From the NCBI GenBank assembly GCA_013423385.1, contig BLZA01000049.1, positions 558,001-622,000 on the forward strand: DNA of 64,000 bases. Direction: 5' to 3'. Source of the DNA: Naganishia liquefaciens (taxonomy: Eukaryota; Basidiomycota; Tremellomycetes; Filobasidiales; Filobasidiaceae). Made by a program: the position numbers and the translations under genes. The notes below the pieces were generated by a model. It was not told the origin of the DNA and made no database searches. It worked only from the letters and a program-made list of their open reading frames with translations. Below, in pieces: positions 23,680 through 34,740 of this stretch; positions within the stretch are counted from its first letter, which is position 1, and each line of letters begins with the position of its first letter.

Positions 23680-24886
23680 TTATGCCTTCAAGTATTTGGC
23701 GTGCCAAGCGACGTGCTCCGAGGCGAAGGTGGAAACCTACAGAAAATAAGGATATAAGCTGTCGAATATGGGTCTACGACAAGCACAAACTTACGAAGTA
23801 GTAACTGAGTGAAAATTCGCGTTTGACCACTATCAGCCATAACCTTGCACGCAACTCCGGCGACACTCACGAATGATCGTATCCCTCCCGCCTCTGCAAA
23901 TCGACCTCCCCTGCCCTCCCGGCCTTTGAAACTGCCTCCTGGAACGCCTCGGGCCGTAATTGTCCGTCCTTGTAGAACTGATCATCCGATCCGTAGTCGA
24001 TCTTGAGCGCGAGCTTTTGGTCCTTGGGGTACGACGACAGCAGGAGGGTCGAGTCGTAAGCTTTGCCTTCTTCCGGAGAGGCAAGGTAGCCGGAGAAGGC
24101 TTTCTGACCCCATTGACATTCCGTGGGGTTGCTGAGAAAAGATATCGCGTTAGCGCCAGCGTGAGAGGAACGAGGATGGGGACGTACGCGATGGGCGCGA
24201 ATCCCGAGGCGGATTTGTAGTGTCCTGGGTTCTTTAGATAGAGCGACAGGGCTCCGTGGCCTGTCAGAGCAGATCAGCGACAGGCTTCCGCGACTCTCTT
24301 TCGGAAAACCCACCGCCCATGGAGTGGCCAAAGATGGACACTTTGCTCTTATCCTGCGATAGTATCGGTATCAGCCATCGAGAAGACGGGGATTGATCAA
24401 AGCAACACTTACAATACCGAGGTCTGCCTTCTCCAAGGCCTCTGGGATCTCCTTGACGATATGCTCGTACATGTTGTAGTTTTTCTTGTATGCCTCCGAG
24501 GTAGCAGTCAAATAGAAACCCGCTCCCGTGCCGAAATCCCAATCCTTGTCCTCGCTTTGTCGAGCAATCAATCCATCGCATTCCAAGTATCGCATATCGA
24601 CTCACCCTTCAACGCCCGCACCTCGGGGACTCGTATCCGGGAATACCACCGCGATACCCTGCTTGGCCGCCTCCGCCAAGAACGCACCCTTCTGCGCGCC
24701 TGTGTCCTCGGTACATGTCAGACCGGCAAGGTAGTATAGCACCGGTACCTTGCTCGAAGACAATGCTCCGGGCGGCAGGAAGACGTTGATTTTCGCGGTG
24801 AGGCCGCCAAGGGCCGATGACTCGAACGAGTATTTGGTGAAGGAGCCCTCAAAGGCTTTGTTGTAAGATTCCTGCTTGAGCGACAT
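23680..24886 (-). CDS. S-formylglutathione hydrolase (esterase D)
   Basis: Seven exons (24886-24606, 24554-24413, 24353-24314, 24260-24188, 24131-23871, 23804-23795, 23736-23680) give 287 aa, the normal length. The nucleophile elbow is GHSMGG within SKVSIFGHSMGGHGALS. DYGSDDQFYKDGQL carries the acid, and GYDHSYYFVSTF carries the catalytic His. YYLAGLTCTED and DWDFGTGAGFYL are family signatures. The enzyme hydrolyses S-formylglutathione to formate and glutathione, the last step of glutathione-dependent formaldehyde detoxification, in the cytosol. Exon 6 is a 10-nt micro-exon encoding the end of Ser plus YYF. Without it the conserved His-Ser-Tyr-Tyr-Phe segment is lost, so I trust it. Confidence 0.96.
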
Positions 24887-25929
24887 TGGTGGAGAGGATG
24901 GGATATAAAGAATGAGGATTCGCGGATCGACCAGGATCTAGGATTGACGATGACTGGTGCTGTCTATACGCTCTCTCGACCAAACCGACAGCCCCACTGA
25001 CTCGCTGGTTGGAAAGGCCGTGCAAGCGAGTGGCCATGGACGGGCAGGATTCGTCATCTCCGTCCGTCCGCGTGTCGGCCCCAGCTTCGGCATTCAACGA
25101 CAAAGTAAACAACCGTATTAATCGAGCCATTCGACCGACCATTGCATTGACATTGTTTTGGCAACGCTCCAGCCCTCTTTCATTGCGTTCTGCAGTGCAT
25201 GCTGTGCTCATGGTCAAATGCGTCGACCGTGGGATTGGGATCTATCACGTTGGCTGTAAATGTAAGTGTTGGCTGCACACCAGGGATAACGACCTAGGAA
25301 GAGGACGGGCGTGTGGACAAGCAGTAAAGTATGGGCGATACGCAAAGTTGAAGCTTCAACCTCGCTCAAGCTGTGTGACTGAAGCGAAGAGCTGTTTTCC
25401 CGGCACTTCGCTTGAGGTAAGGGTGAGGAGTCTGCGAGGACGAAAGCGTTAGTGGCCCAGTTGTCAGAACCTACCAGGACCGCCGCCTGGACTGGGTTTC
25501 AGGCTATCTTCTCATTGAGTGGAAAGATTGCGACGCCAAAATGGTGTCTGAGTAGGAGTTGGGTGTTTCGGCTTGGAAATGTCATGGCAGTGTGGCTGCT
25601 CCTTGGAATCGGCCAGAGGTCCAAATGGCTAGATCGACATGCTGACTGTATCGCTCCAGGCTGCTGTGCCCTGGGCCAGAAAAGCCCATGTGTTTTCTCA
25701 AGACATTGACTTTCGTTTTACCTTTATCATCTCGGATATGTAGTCCGGGTAATCCTGATAGCTTTCTGCTTGAGACAAGGTGGACGAAGAATCGTCATCT
25801 CCCTTGCGCGGTCCGTCCGGTTGCCTCGATCACTTTATCAGCTTATCAGCACAGCTTCCTCGCTAGTCGCTAAAATCTGTTCACTTGCCACGTGGTAAAC
25901 ATTCTTGAAATAGAATATAGAACAGCAAA
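24887..25929. promoter_or_regulatory. Divergent spacer, no gene seen
   Basis: This 1.0-kb stretch lies between the divergent hydrolase and the small glycoprotein gene. Its frames are short. It may contain an unrecognised 5' exon for the downstream gene, which lacks a signal peptide in my model. No specific regulatory site can be assigned. Confidence 0.4.
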
Positions 25930-26642
25930 ATGGATAGTCACTGTTTGTCCCGCAGCATTTCAAACAGCCATAGACGCATCACGATGGCCCAGTACTTCCC
26001 CAACACCACTCTCATCCACGGCTCAATCAATGGAGGCATCGGCACTCAACTATCGCAAAATATCTCGTGGCAATTGAACGCGAACCCCTGGAATACTCCT
26101 GGAGGTCGGTCCGACAGCCAGACGCGTCTCGGATGCGTGACAAACAATGTGACGTTGCAAGAGATCTGCTGCTCAGCCGTCGGCGGACAAATTCTCCAAG
26201 CGGACCGCACCGTCGTTGAGGATGGCAACGCGACCTCTTCAACGAACGGGGGTTCTTTGTGGTGTGCTCTGCCCGAGAAGGGAACATACAACACCCATTA
26301 CAACACTCAACCCGCGCTCGTCGACTCTTGGGCGCAGTGCTACAATTCTAGCGTAGCCTCTGCCAACAACCCCGGAATCTACGAGAAAGACACCAAGCCC
26401 ACTTCAGACGTTTGGCAATGCGAACTCACTGGTAACTTTAGCGGTTCCAACGGTTTTGCATACCCCAGCTATGCAAGCGCTCCCGCTTCGGGATCTGGCC
26501 CTCAACTTGGACGATTCTCGTTGCTCGCTATTGCCGGAGTCGTCTCGATCGCCTCTTTGGCTGCCACGTCTCTCGGTACGTTGCTCAGTGAACAATTGCG
26601 CTTCCGGAACTGACCATATTAAATTGTTCAACAGCGCTTTGA
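25930..26642 (+). CDS. Small glycosylated, C-terminally anchored protein
   Basis: The main exon is 25930-26575 and a final 8-nt coding exon is 26635-26642. Splicing replaces the read-through tail with LAATSLAL, ending the protein in a purely hydrophobic helix (LGRFSLLAIAGVVSIASL...), as in GPI-attachment signals or tail anchors. The ectodomain has six N-glycosylation sequons (NTT, NIS, NVT, NAT, NSS, NFS) and six cysteines after the second Met. No signal peptide is visible from either the Met at 25930 or that at 25984. An unidentified upstream exon is therefore likely, or the start is wrong. The protein is probably displayed at the cell surface. I recognise no named family, although small secreted Cys-containing proteins of this build are common in fungi. 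Confidence 0.65.
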
Positions 26643-28163
26643 GCGGGATCCTGCCTAGTCGGAAGACATACTTTACACGTGTACTCGGGGAATAATGGGG
26701 CGACAATATTGTAAGGGGATTTCGTGCCAAATCGGAAGATAAGACGATATTATATGAGCTGTAGAATAAACTTGACCCGCCGTGATCACGCGTATCGCAA
26801 AGCCCGAGATTCTCAACAGGGAGCACAACATGGAGAAATGGGAAGGCGGATCGCGTGAGCATCGGTCGAGACGTTCAGTGGGCGGCATCTCAACCATCTA
26901 GTAGTGGTCGCCGTTTCTCCACCATGAGTCCGTCCGGTTGAGCGAATGGACACCCGAGAAGATTGTCGCCATCGTGGACACATTTTCAGAGGGCTATGTG
27001 TGAGCTTGAGCTCGAGCTCTATCCTTCGGTTCCGTTCTGAAGTTTGCAAGATGGCTGCAAGAAGAGGTCGTTAGGTCAAAATTTTCGCCGAATATCTTAT
27101 CAGGCTGTTGGCACAACCATTTGAAGGGAGAGACATAGGGAAAACGCGGTCAAAACATTGAACTTTTCAATTCAGGTGGAAGCCGTATTTAAATGGTTTC
27201 AAGCGGACTACTCGTCCAAAATGAATGGTACCGTGGAGGAGTTGCGACTGATACGCCTCGCATCGGATCCCAAGCTTGGAAGCCCGAGGAAAAAAGTCGC
27301 TGTGGCGCGAAACCCGAAGCAGTCCGACATGATGCTCGCACGATGCGAGTGAGTCGCGTTTGGCAACGTCTTCGTTTCCAGCCGGGTCGAAAGATGTTAT
27401 TGAATCCACTATGAGTGCTCAATTTGGAGCCACTTTCAGACAGCAGTCAGCAGCCAGGGGGAGACCAGAACATTGTGAACTGCGCTGTCGCAAGGATGGC
27501 CCTGTGTTGCATGACGCTACTCAGCAATCGTCTCCTTGCGGAGTTGCGGCATCGACCTCGCGTGAGAGGAAACGTCGAACACGAGCTTTTACATGCTGCT
27601 TCGCCATTCATCACATGTTTCAAGCAGAAACCACTACTATTGACCTTGAGGGCGCATCGCGAGATGTTCCAGCATCACGTTGCGAGTGGCGTCCGTGTTC
27701 CGAGCCGCAAAGATGAGCTCTAGAGGCTGTCCTTCCTACCCAGCCGGCTATTCGGAATTTAAGGGTCAAATAATCCCTTGCGAGCGAATCACCAAGGCGC
27801 CGCACGTCCACATCATCCATACCATACTGTAACCGAGATCGTGGCGAGAGCGACTGACTCGAGTTACTGGTACCCGACATCCTTCCTCTCTTCCTGATTT
27901 TGCTTCCCACGCTGGGTACATCGGAAACTGCATTCCGGGCCATTTTTATTGGCTGCCCCTTCGGGCGCACCCAATTCTCGCGGAGAGGTTCGAACTATTC
28001 GATCGCGATGAGCGTGGGCGCTCGTTGGTCGTCGACCGTGGTGGTGAAGTAGAGGCATCTGTTCTGATTGGTCTGCCCAGGTACGAGCCGAGCGTCCCGT
28101 GCACCTGTATAGATCGGCTGAGTTTTTTGCTCGCATCAGAAGCAAGAAAAGTCGAACCCGAAA
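26643..28163. other. Intergenic, nothing recognised
   Basis: 1.5 kb without a supported gene. Several 60-120-codon frames exist on both strands, but none shows family motifs or splice continuity. The right part is the promoter and leader of the peptidase gene. Confidence 0.45.
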
Positions 28164-30111
28164 ATGTTGTCCCGTTTGGCATTGAAGTCTGGAAGGGCCG
28201 TCGCGCAGAGGCAGGTGAGTGCAGGTTTTCGCTTCGCAGGAGTGTCTGGAGGGGTATACTGGGAAAATGATTGATGGGATAGGCTGGAGGAAAGAGGGAC
28301 AGCGCAGGAATGCTAGAACTCGAAGAGGCGTGAATCACGACCAGCAGATTCCTCCTGAAACACGGAAGCACCAGAGCAAGAAACAAATGCTGACTTTGGA
28401 TCTTTCCTCTCGTCACCAGTCCATCCGGTCTCTCGCATCCGCTGCTCCCATCAGCACCAAATACGTCGACCCTGTCACCAACATCTCGACTTTGAGCAAT
28501 GGTTTGACCGTCGCCTCCGAATCTCAGCCGCACGCGCAGACCGCTACTGTTGGTGTTTGGGTGGATGCAGGTAGCCGAGTTGATGGCAAGAAGGCCAGCG
28601 GAAGTGCTCATTTCCTCGAGGTGAGTTTCACGAATAGTCTGCGATGCGCGACGCGCAGGATGTCGAAGAGAAGACCGGCAGCGGCCATGGCGTGGTTTGC
28701 CAAATATGGCCTATTTGTCTGCGCAAAGCCTCGTCCATCGCTTCGATACGATCAATGACTGATCTTCTACCGTCTACAGCACATGGCTTTCAAGGGTACC
28801 AAGAGCCGAGACCAGCGATCGCTCGAGCTGGAAGTCGAAAACATGGGCGCCCACTTGAACGCCTACACTTCGCGAGAACAGACTGTCTACTACGCCAAGG
28901 CTTTCAAGCAGGACGTCGGCAGCGCCGTCGGTATCATCTCCGACATTCTGCAAAACTCCAAGTTGGAGAAGCAAGCTATTGAGCGTGAACGAGACGTCAT
29001 CTTGCGAGAGCAGGAGGAAGTCGACAAGCAGCTCGAGGAAGTTGTCTTTGACCATTTGCACGCCGTCGCTTTCGCCGGTCAGCCCCTGGGTAACACCATC
29101 TTGGGTCCCAAGGAGCACATCAACTCTATTCAGCAGACCGACCTGCAATCGTACATCCAGAACAACTACACCGCTGACCGAATGGTTCTCGTCGGTGCTG
29201 GTGCCGTTGACCACGAGGAGCTCTGCAAGTTGGCCGAGCAGCACTTTGCCTCGCTGCCGCAGTCGTCGAACCCGATCCCTCTCGGCAAGGCCGCTCACGC
29301 CAAGACCGTCTTCACCGGTGCCGAAGTTCGAGTTCGAGATGACACCATGCCGACGTTGAACGTCGCCATCGCCGTTGAAGGTGTCGGATGGAAGTCGCCC
29401 GACTACTTCCCCATGATGGTTCTTTCCAGCATCATGGGTAACTGGGATCGATCCTTGGGTGCTGCCCCGCAATTGGGCAGCAAGTTGAGTCACATCATCT
29501 CGTCCAACAACCTCGCCAACAGCTTCATGTCCTTCTCTACGTCGTACTCGGACACTGGTCTGTGGGGTATCTACCTCGTGACCGAGAAGTGAGTCTTTAT
29601 TTTGAAATGATTCAGGCAGAGGCTGACCCATCCGCGTAGCTTGACCACTGTTGACGACTTGACCCACTTCACCCTCAAGGAGTGGACCCGAATGTCTTTG
29701 GCACCGTCGCAGGTTGAAGTTGAGCGAGCAAAGTCGCAGTTGAAGGCCTCTCTGCTCTTGGGATTGGACGGCACCACTGCCGTTGCCGAGGACGTGAGTA
29801 TAGAGCATCTTGAATCGGTTGGATCCGGAAGCTGAATGTATCTTTAGATCGGTCGTCAAATGGTTACCACCGGAAAGCGATTCACGCCGCGAGAGATCGA
29901 ACGTGCCATCAACTCGATCACCGTTGCCGACATCCAGCGATGCGCCAAGACCTACCTGTGGGATAAGGACATTGCCATCGCCGCTGTCGGACAGGTTGAG
30001 GGTCTTTTGGACTACAACCGAATCCGGGCTGGTAAGTAGCCACGCGGCCGGAGGTGACCTCCTTATACTGACTTCTCTCCTTTTCTAGACATGTCATCTA
30101 TGATTTACTAA
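28164..30111 (+). CDS. MAS1: Mitochondrial processing peptidase beta subunit
   Basis: Six exons (28164-28214, 28420-28620, 28780-29588, 29640-29793, 29848-30031, 30089-30111) give 473 aa. The N-terminus MLSRLALKSGRAVAQRQ is an amphipathic presequence. The inverted zinc-binding motif is H81-F-L-E84-H85, in the canonical HFLEHMAFKGT context, with the distal Glu near residue 161 in ILREQEE. This M16 metallopeptidase pairs with the alpha subunit in the matrix and removes presequences from imported proteins. The complete HXXEH distinguishes it from the non-catalytic alpha subunit and core proteins. Introns 1 and 2 (205 and 159 nt) are long for this window. Confidence 0.97.
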
Positions 30112-30706
30112 AGGTGCACCTGAACCAATTGTATTCCGGTAGAAATAATGGCATGAATTTGTAGAGCGTGTCTTGCAGATTCCAATTTCGGGACGTCCAT
30201 TCTGAGACTAGCAAATTGCAGTGGCAGGGAATTTTCTGGCAGCTTGGGGAGAACCGCCTTTTGTGTGTTCATCGATTTGGCCCTCGCTCCGGGTCTACAG
30301 AACTCTGGAAACGACTGCACGTTACTTCGCAGTCCGAGATGCAGACAATAGTAGAAAGGTGCATCAGAGGTCATCCTGTTGCGATGCACCACTATAATGA
30401 CGTGTAAAGTTTTCGTCACAAACGCGCCATGGAGCGGCCCATTCATTGATCGCGCAAGCAATGCCACTGCCGCAATGTAAGCCGCCTGCATTCGGCTGTA
30501 CTGCGGTATTCGACGCTTGTGATCGCTCGTTTCGTTGCTTTGTTAGTCACTGTGTCCACACCATCACCTGCGATTAGGGAGTGCGACGATCTTGGACGTC
30601 CAAGTGGAGAAGCGAAAACAAACACGAATTACCCAGCGGATCATCTTATCGGATCCTTTCACCACTCAGCAGCGCGATTCGTCTGACCTCATAGACTAGA
30701 TTCAAC
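30112..30706. other. Intergenic, promoter of TPD3
   Basis: 595 nt between the peptidase stop and the TPD3 start, both on the plus strand. No gene or repeat seen. Confidence 0.5.
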
Positions 30707-32853
30707 ATGTCTGATATGGACGTATCGCCAGCAGGCGCCGGGCAGGACATGTACCCTATCCACCTGCTTATGGACGAACTCAAATCCGACGACGTTCACC
30801 TTCGACTGGCATCCATCCGGCGATTGAGCACCATCGCGTTGGCGCTCGGCCCGCAGCGAACGCGGGACGAGTTGATCGTTTTCCTGCAGGATCAGCTTGA
30901 TGACGAGGATGAGGTGCTGCTTGTGCTCGCCGAGGAGTTGGGCGGATTCGCGGATTACGTCGGTGGACCCGAGTATGCGTATCTGGTGATGGGACCTCTG
31001 GAGAATCTGGCCGCGGTGGAAGAAACGTTGGTAAGAGAAAAGGTATGTATCTGGCTGGATGTTTCTTCTCCATCCTTACTCATTTGTGGTTACTCTGAAG
31101 GCCGCGGAATCTATCAACAAGATGGTTGTCTTGCTCTCGCAGTCGGACATCGATACACACTTCATTCCCCTCCTCAAGCGTCTTTCTCAGGGCGATTGGT
31201 TCACGTCGCGTACATCGGCGTCCGCCTTGTATGCTACTGCCTACCCCAAGGCATCAGCTGCGGCACAGAGCGAGATGAGGAAAATGTTTGCAGACCTGTG
31301 CCACGATGACACGCCCATGGTGAGGAGAGCTGCCGCCAAGGCTCTCGGGGTAAGTTCATCAAGCCTGTATGGGAAAGGGCTATCAGCTCACCTTTTCCTT
31401 TCGTCTAGCCATTTGCCAAATGCTTTGCCAACGACAAGCAGACACTGCTCAGCGAGATTGTCCCGCTATACAAGAAGCTTGCGGCCGACGACCAAGATTC
31501 CGTTCGACTGCTGACCATCCCGGACCTCATCGCCATTGCCGAGCAGCTTCCGCCGCAAGAAGTCAAGTCCGAGCTTAATACGCAGTTGACGGCTGCGTAC
31601 ACAGACAAAAGCTGGCGAGTGAGGTATATGTTGGCGGATCACTTTGTCGAGGTGGGTAGTTGTCCTGATAGGATAAGGTGATGATCTGATACTGTCTCTA
31701 GCTTGCTTCCGCTGTTGGAGAGGATATTGTTAGGGAAGAGCTTGTCAAGGCGTTCACCGAGCTGTTGGGCGACAATGAAGCCGAAGTGCGAACTGCCGCC
31801 GCCGGTCAGGTTCCAGGTAAGTAAACGAGATCTAATTCGAAATCGGTATCTAAGGGTTTCCATTTCAAGGCTTCTCGAAACTCGTTGACAAGGATGTGAT
31901 CCTCGCTCGAATCTTGCCCTGTGTCAAGAACATGACCACCGACGGCTCCCAGCACGTCCGTTCCGCTCTGGCCAAGCAGATAACCGGACTTGCGCCCCTA
32001 CTCGGCAAACAGGCTACCAAAGAACACTTGCTGCCGCTGTTCCTGCACCTTTTGAAGGACGAGTTTAGCGAAGTTCGACTTCACTTGATCGGCAAACTCG
32101 ACATGGTCAACGAAGTGATCGGTATCGAGGAGCTTTCAGCCGCCCTGTTGCCGGCCATCATGGAGCTGGCGGAAGACAAGCAATGGCGAGTTCGACAGGC
32201 CATCATCGAGTACATTCCTTTGCTCGCAACTCAGCTCGGCGTGCAGTTCTTCGATGAGAAGCTTGGCAGCCTATGTATGACTTGGCTCGGCGACAGCGTT
32301 TTCAGTATCCGGGAGGCCGCTGTACACAACTTGAAGAAGCTAGCGGATGTGTTTGGCGTCGAATGGGCCAAGCAGACGATTCTGCCTCAGATTGTCGAAA
32401 TGGGCAAACACCCAAACTACCTTTACCGCATGACGACCGTGTTCGCTATTACCGTGAGTCTGGATGTCGAGCTGAATTGGCTTTTGCTGATGCGATTCGC
32501 AGGCCATCGCCCCCTCGCTTAACACGCCGGTCCTCCGGGAGAGCGACGTCCTCGGCACCGCCCTTCGTCTGACAAACGACGATATCCCCAACATCCGATT
32601 CAACGTCGCCAAAGCGCTTGAGACGATTGCTCTTGTCGTCGCTGGCGACGCCGAAGGTCATGCCATCGTTGAGAATGAAATATTACCCGCTTTGGACAAG
32701 ATGATGGAGGACAGTGATGCCGATGTCCGGTACTATGCCAGTCGTGCCAAGGAAAAGACTACCCAGGGAGGAGCAGAGCCGATGAATCGTAAGTACTGGA
32801 ATTGCAGCTTATCATGAGGCATGGAGCTTATCGGCTTTCCCTCAGTTTCATAA
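30707..32853 (+). CDS. TPD3: PP2A scaffold (A) subunit
   Basis: Seven exons (30707-31042, 31101-31349, 31409-31651, 31702-31816, 31870-32453, 32503-32788, 32846-32853) give 606 aa, between human PR65 (589) and yeast Tpd3 (635). The whole chain is HEAT repeats. Conserved inter-repeat segments include [50 protein letters not shown] and [16 protein letters not shown]. The protein is the horseshoe scaffold that brings the PP2A catalytic subunit to regulatory B subunits, controlling cell cycle and stress signalling. The last coding exon is 8 nt (last two bases of Leu, then Ser and stop). Without it the frame would run past the conserved end. Confidence 0.97.
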
Positions 32854-33428
32854 AAGAAACTGCCACTAGACTATATTACCGTGTCTGATCGGCGGGACCT
32901 TTGCTGTCTTGTCGTTTCACCCGCCACAAGAGCGGCCCTGCATGTACTCCTTCCGTAACGAAAAGAATTCAATGTAGTATACGATACATCGGCTTGTGAG
33001 CGCGGTCATGAGGAGGCTTGCTGTGTGAATCAGACTCTGCGCAATCGGGCGGACTACGGGCGGACTACGTAGATCACCCGGGTCGCAAATTGCGGTAATA
33101 TCAGAGGGTGGACGGAAAGCCAACAATCCCTTAAGACTGCCAGTCGACTGGACATAGACGAGACTGAGCTATGAGCAGGCTCTCGCCGTGTCCTCTACGC
33201 GCAGTCCGCTTGACGAGCCTTGTCCTCGCGGGATAGCCCATATCTCAATTGTCTAAAGTCAAGTTACGGATCGATTTCCTGCTTGAAGGGTCAAGATTGA
33301 CCTCGACGTGTTTGAGCACAATCATTGATTGTGCCTATTGACTCGTGTGATTGCAAGGTGCTGGCACGGCTATGTGCTACAAATGCCCTTGCTTATCGCA
33401 ACAAGATGTATATATCATGGATTTTCGT
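32854..33428. other. Convergent spacer TPD3 / EGD2
   Basis: 575 nt between two convergent stops. It has no recognisable content beyond likely 3' UTRs. Confidence 0.5.
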
Positions 33429-34243
33429 TTACGACTGTGCGTGCATGACTGGAATGGGAAGCAAAAAATCAGTGACAAAGATTGACGTTGAGACTCCGGG
33501 CAGAACCGGGGGGGGGGGGGGGGGGGGGGGCGACGTACTAGCAGGGATCAAATCTCCATCCGCCTTCTTCAAGGCCTCGACGGCCTTCTCTTCGGAGCAC
33601 TCTGCCTGGGCCATGACGAGTTTCACGTTTTCAGCGTCCGGCTCAGCAGCGTTGGTGGGCGCGGCGGACGATTTCTTGTCGTCCGATTCGGGAGAGCTAG
33701 GGGGAAAGGAGGGGGAAGAGACTAGTAAGAGGACCGAAGGAGCGCTGAGAGGCATGCGGGACATACTCATCCTCAGCGAGAAGGTCCTCGAGCGACTTGG
33801 GCGCTCCGTTGTTCTCGAATCCACCGGCGGCCATCGAGGCCTGGGCGGCCTGCTGGGAGGCGGCGACCTGCTGCTGGGCAGCAAGCTGGGCGGCGTTGTC
33901 CTCGGGCTACATGTCAGAGATGAGCGGGGTTCAAAGCGGAGGTGTGGAATGAGCGAACGCACCTTGGCTTCACCAAAGACAATGTAGGTGTCCGAACCCG
34001 GAGCTCGGTAGACTTCGGGCTTGGCAACGACGAGGAGAACCTGTAGGCTGGGTTAGGAGACACTTCCACTGTATGCGTTCCGCGCAGACGTACACCTCGA
34101 GGCCTCTTGATGACGACTCGCTCGATACCCTCGACCTTCTTCAAGCCAAGCCCTTCGAGCGCCTTTCGGGCCTTCTTCTCGTTCCTGCTCAACTCGAGCG
34201 ACTGGGCGGCGGTATCCTGGATAGAAAGGTCTTCGATGGACAT
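33429..34243 (-). CDS. EGD2: Nascent polypeptide-associated complex alpha
   Basis: Five exons (34243-34094, 34040-33963, 33906-33767, 33696-33539, 33448-33429) give 181 aa. The NAC domain runs from [20 protein letters not shown] through RVVIKRPRG and [20 protein letters not shown] to FGEAK. A C-terminal UBA domain ([20 protein letters not shown] to DGDLIPAIMHAQS) marks the alpha rather than the beta subunit. NAC binds the ribosome exit tunnel and shields nascent chains from wrong targeting. The last intron carries a run of 23 G (on the plus strand) directly beside its donor. Expression should be high, as for ribosomal genes. Confidence 0.97.
33508..33530. repeat. Homopolymer of 23 G inside an EGD2 intron
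   Basis: The plus strand shows 23 consecutive G. In the transcript this is poly-C starting a few bases after the GTACGT donor of the 90-nt last intron. The exact length is uncertain because homopolymers are error-prone in sequencing. Confidence 0.85.
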
Positions 34244-34740
34244 TTTAGTGGTGGATGGGAGATCGATTGACGGGAGACGGGTGGAATCTAGGTGTCGTCC
34301 TATCAAAAGCTCGAGTCGTCTCCGTTGGTGAGTCCCCGCTTGAAACGCGGATGCCAAATGAAAGCGTGCGCTTAGCGCGAGGAAGGGCAGTCAAGCTGGC
34401 AGCCTCCCTCACAAGTGGCGAATATGTACAGCAACGGAGCGGGTTGAAGGACATGCGTTCGACCGCGAACAGTGGTAACACCAGGTGTTGTTGCGTCCGA
34501 GACGACTAGCCTGAGCGGAGGGGAAGAGGCAGAGAATTTGTCTAGTTCTCAGCTTGGTCGAGCGTTGTATCGCTGGACGACGTGCCGGTATGCTCGCTCT
34601 GCAACTGATTACTCGCCTTGCGCGACAGACCAGAGTATACGAGAGAGCATGTCGAGAAGCACAGTGACTGATAGGACGTTTCACATGATCCCATCATCTA
34701 AGATTGTGCACAAAGTCAGATCATCGCTCAAATCTCAACC
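34244..34740. other. Spacer EGD2 promoter / RecQ 3' end
   Basis: 497 nt between two minus-strand genes. No coding frame of note. Confidence 0.5.

Noticed and set aside
28215-28419. Possible intronic snoRNA in the long first intron of the peptidase gene
   Set aside because: There are CTGA boxes, but no convincing RTGATGA box and no terminal stem; long introns alone are weak evidence.
28774-29859. Long minus-strand open frame opposite the processing peptidase gene
   Set aside because: It mirrors the codon bias of the highly conserved plus-strand gene, crosses its exons and introns, and has no family resemblance.
33325-33987. 220-codon plus-strand frame with a polyglycine run
   Set aside because: The glycines come from the 23-G homopolymer inside the EGD2 intron, and the rest is antisense to EGD2 exons.
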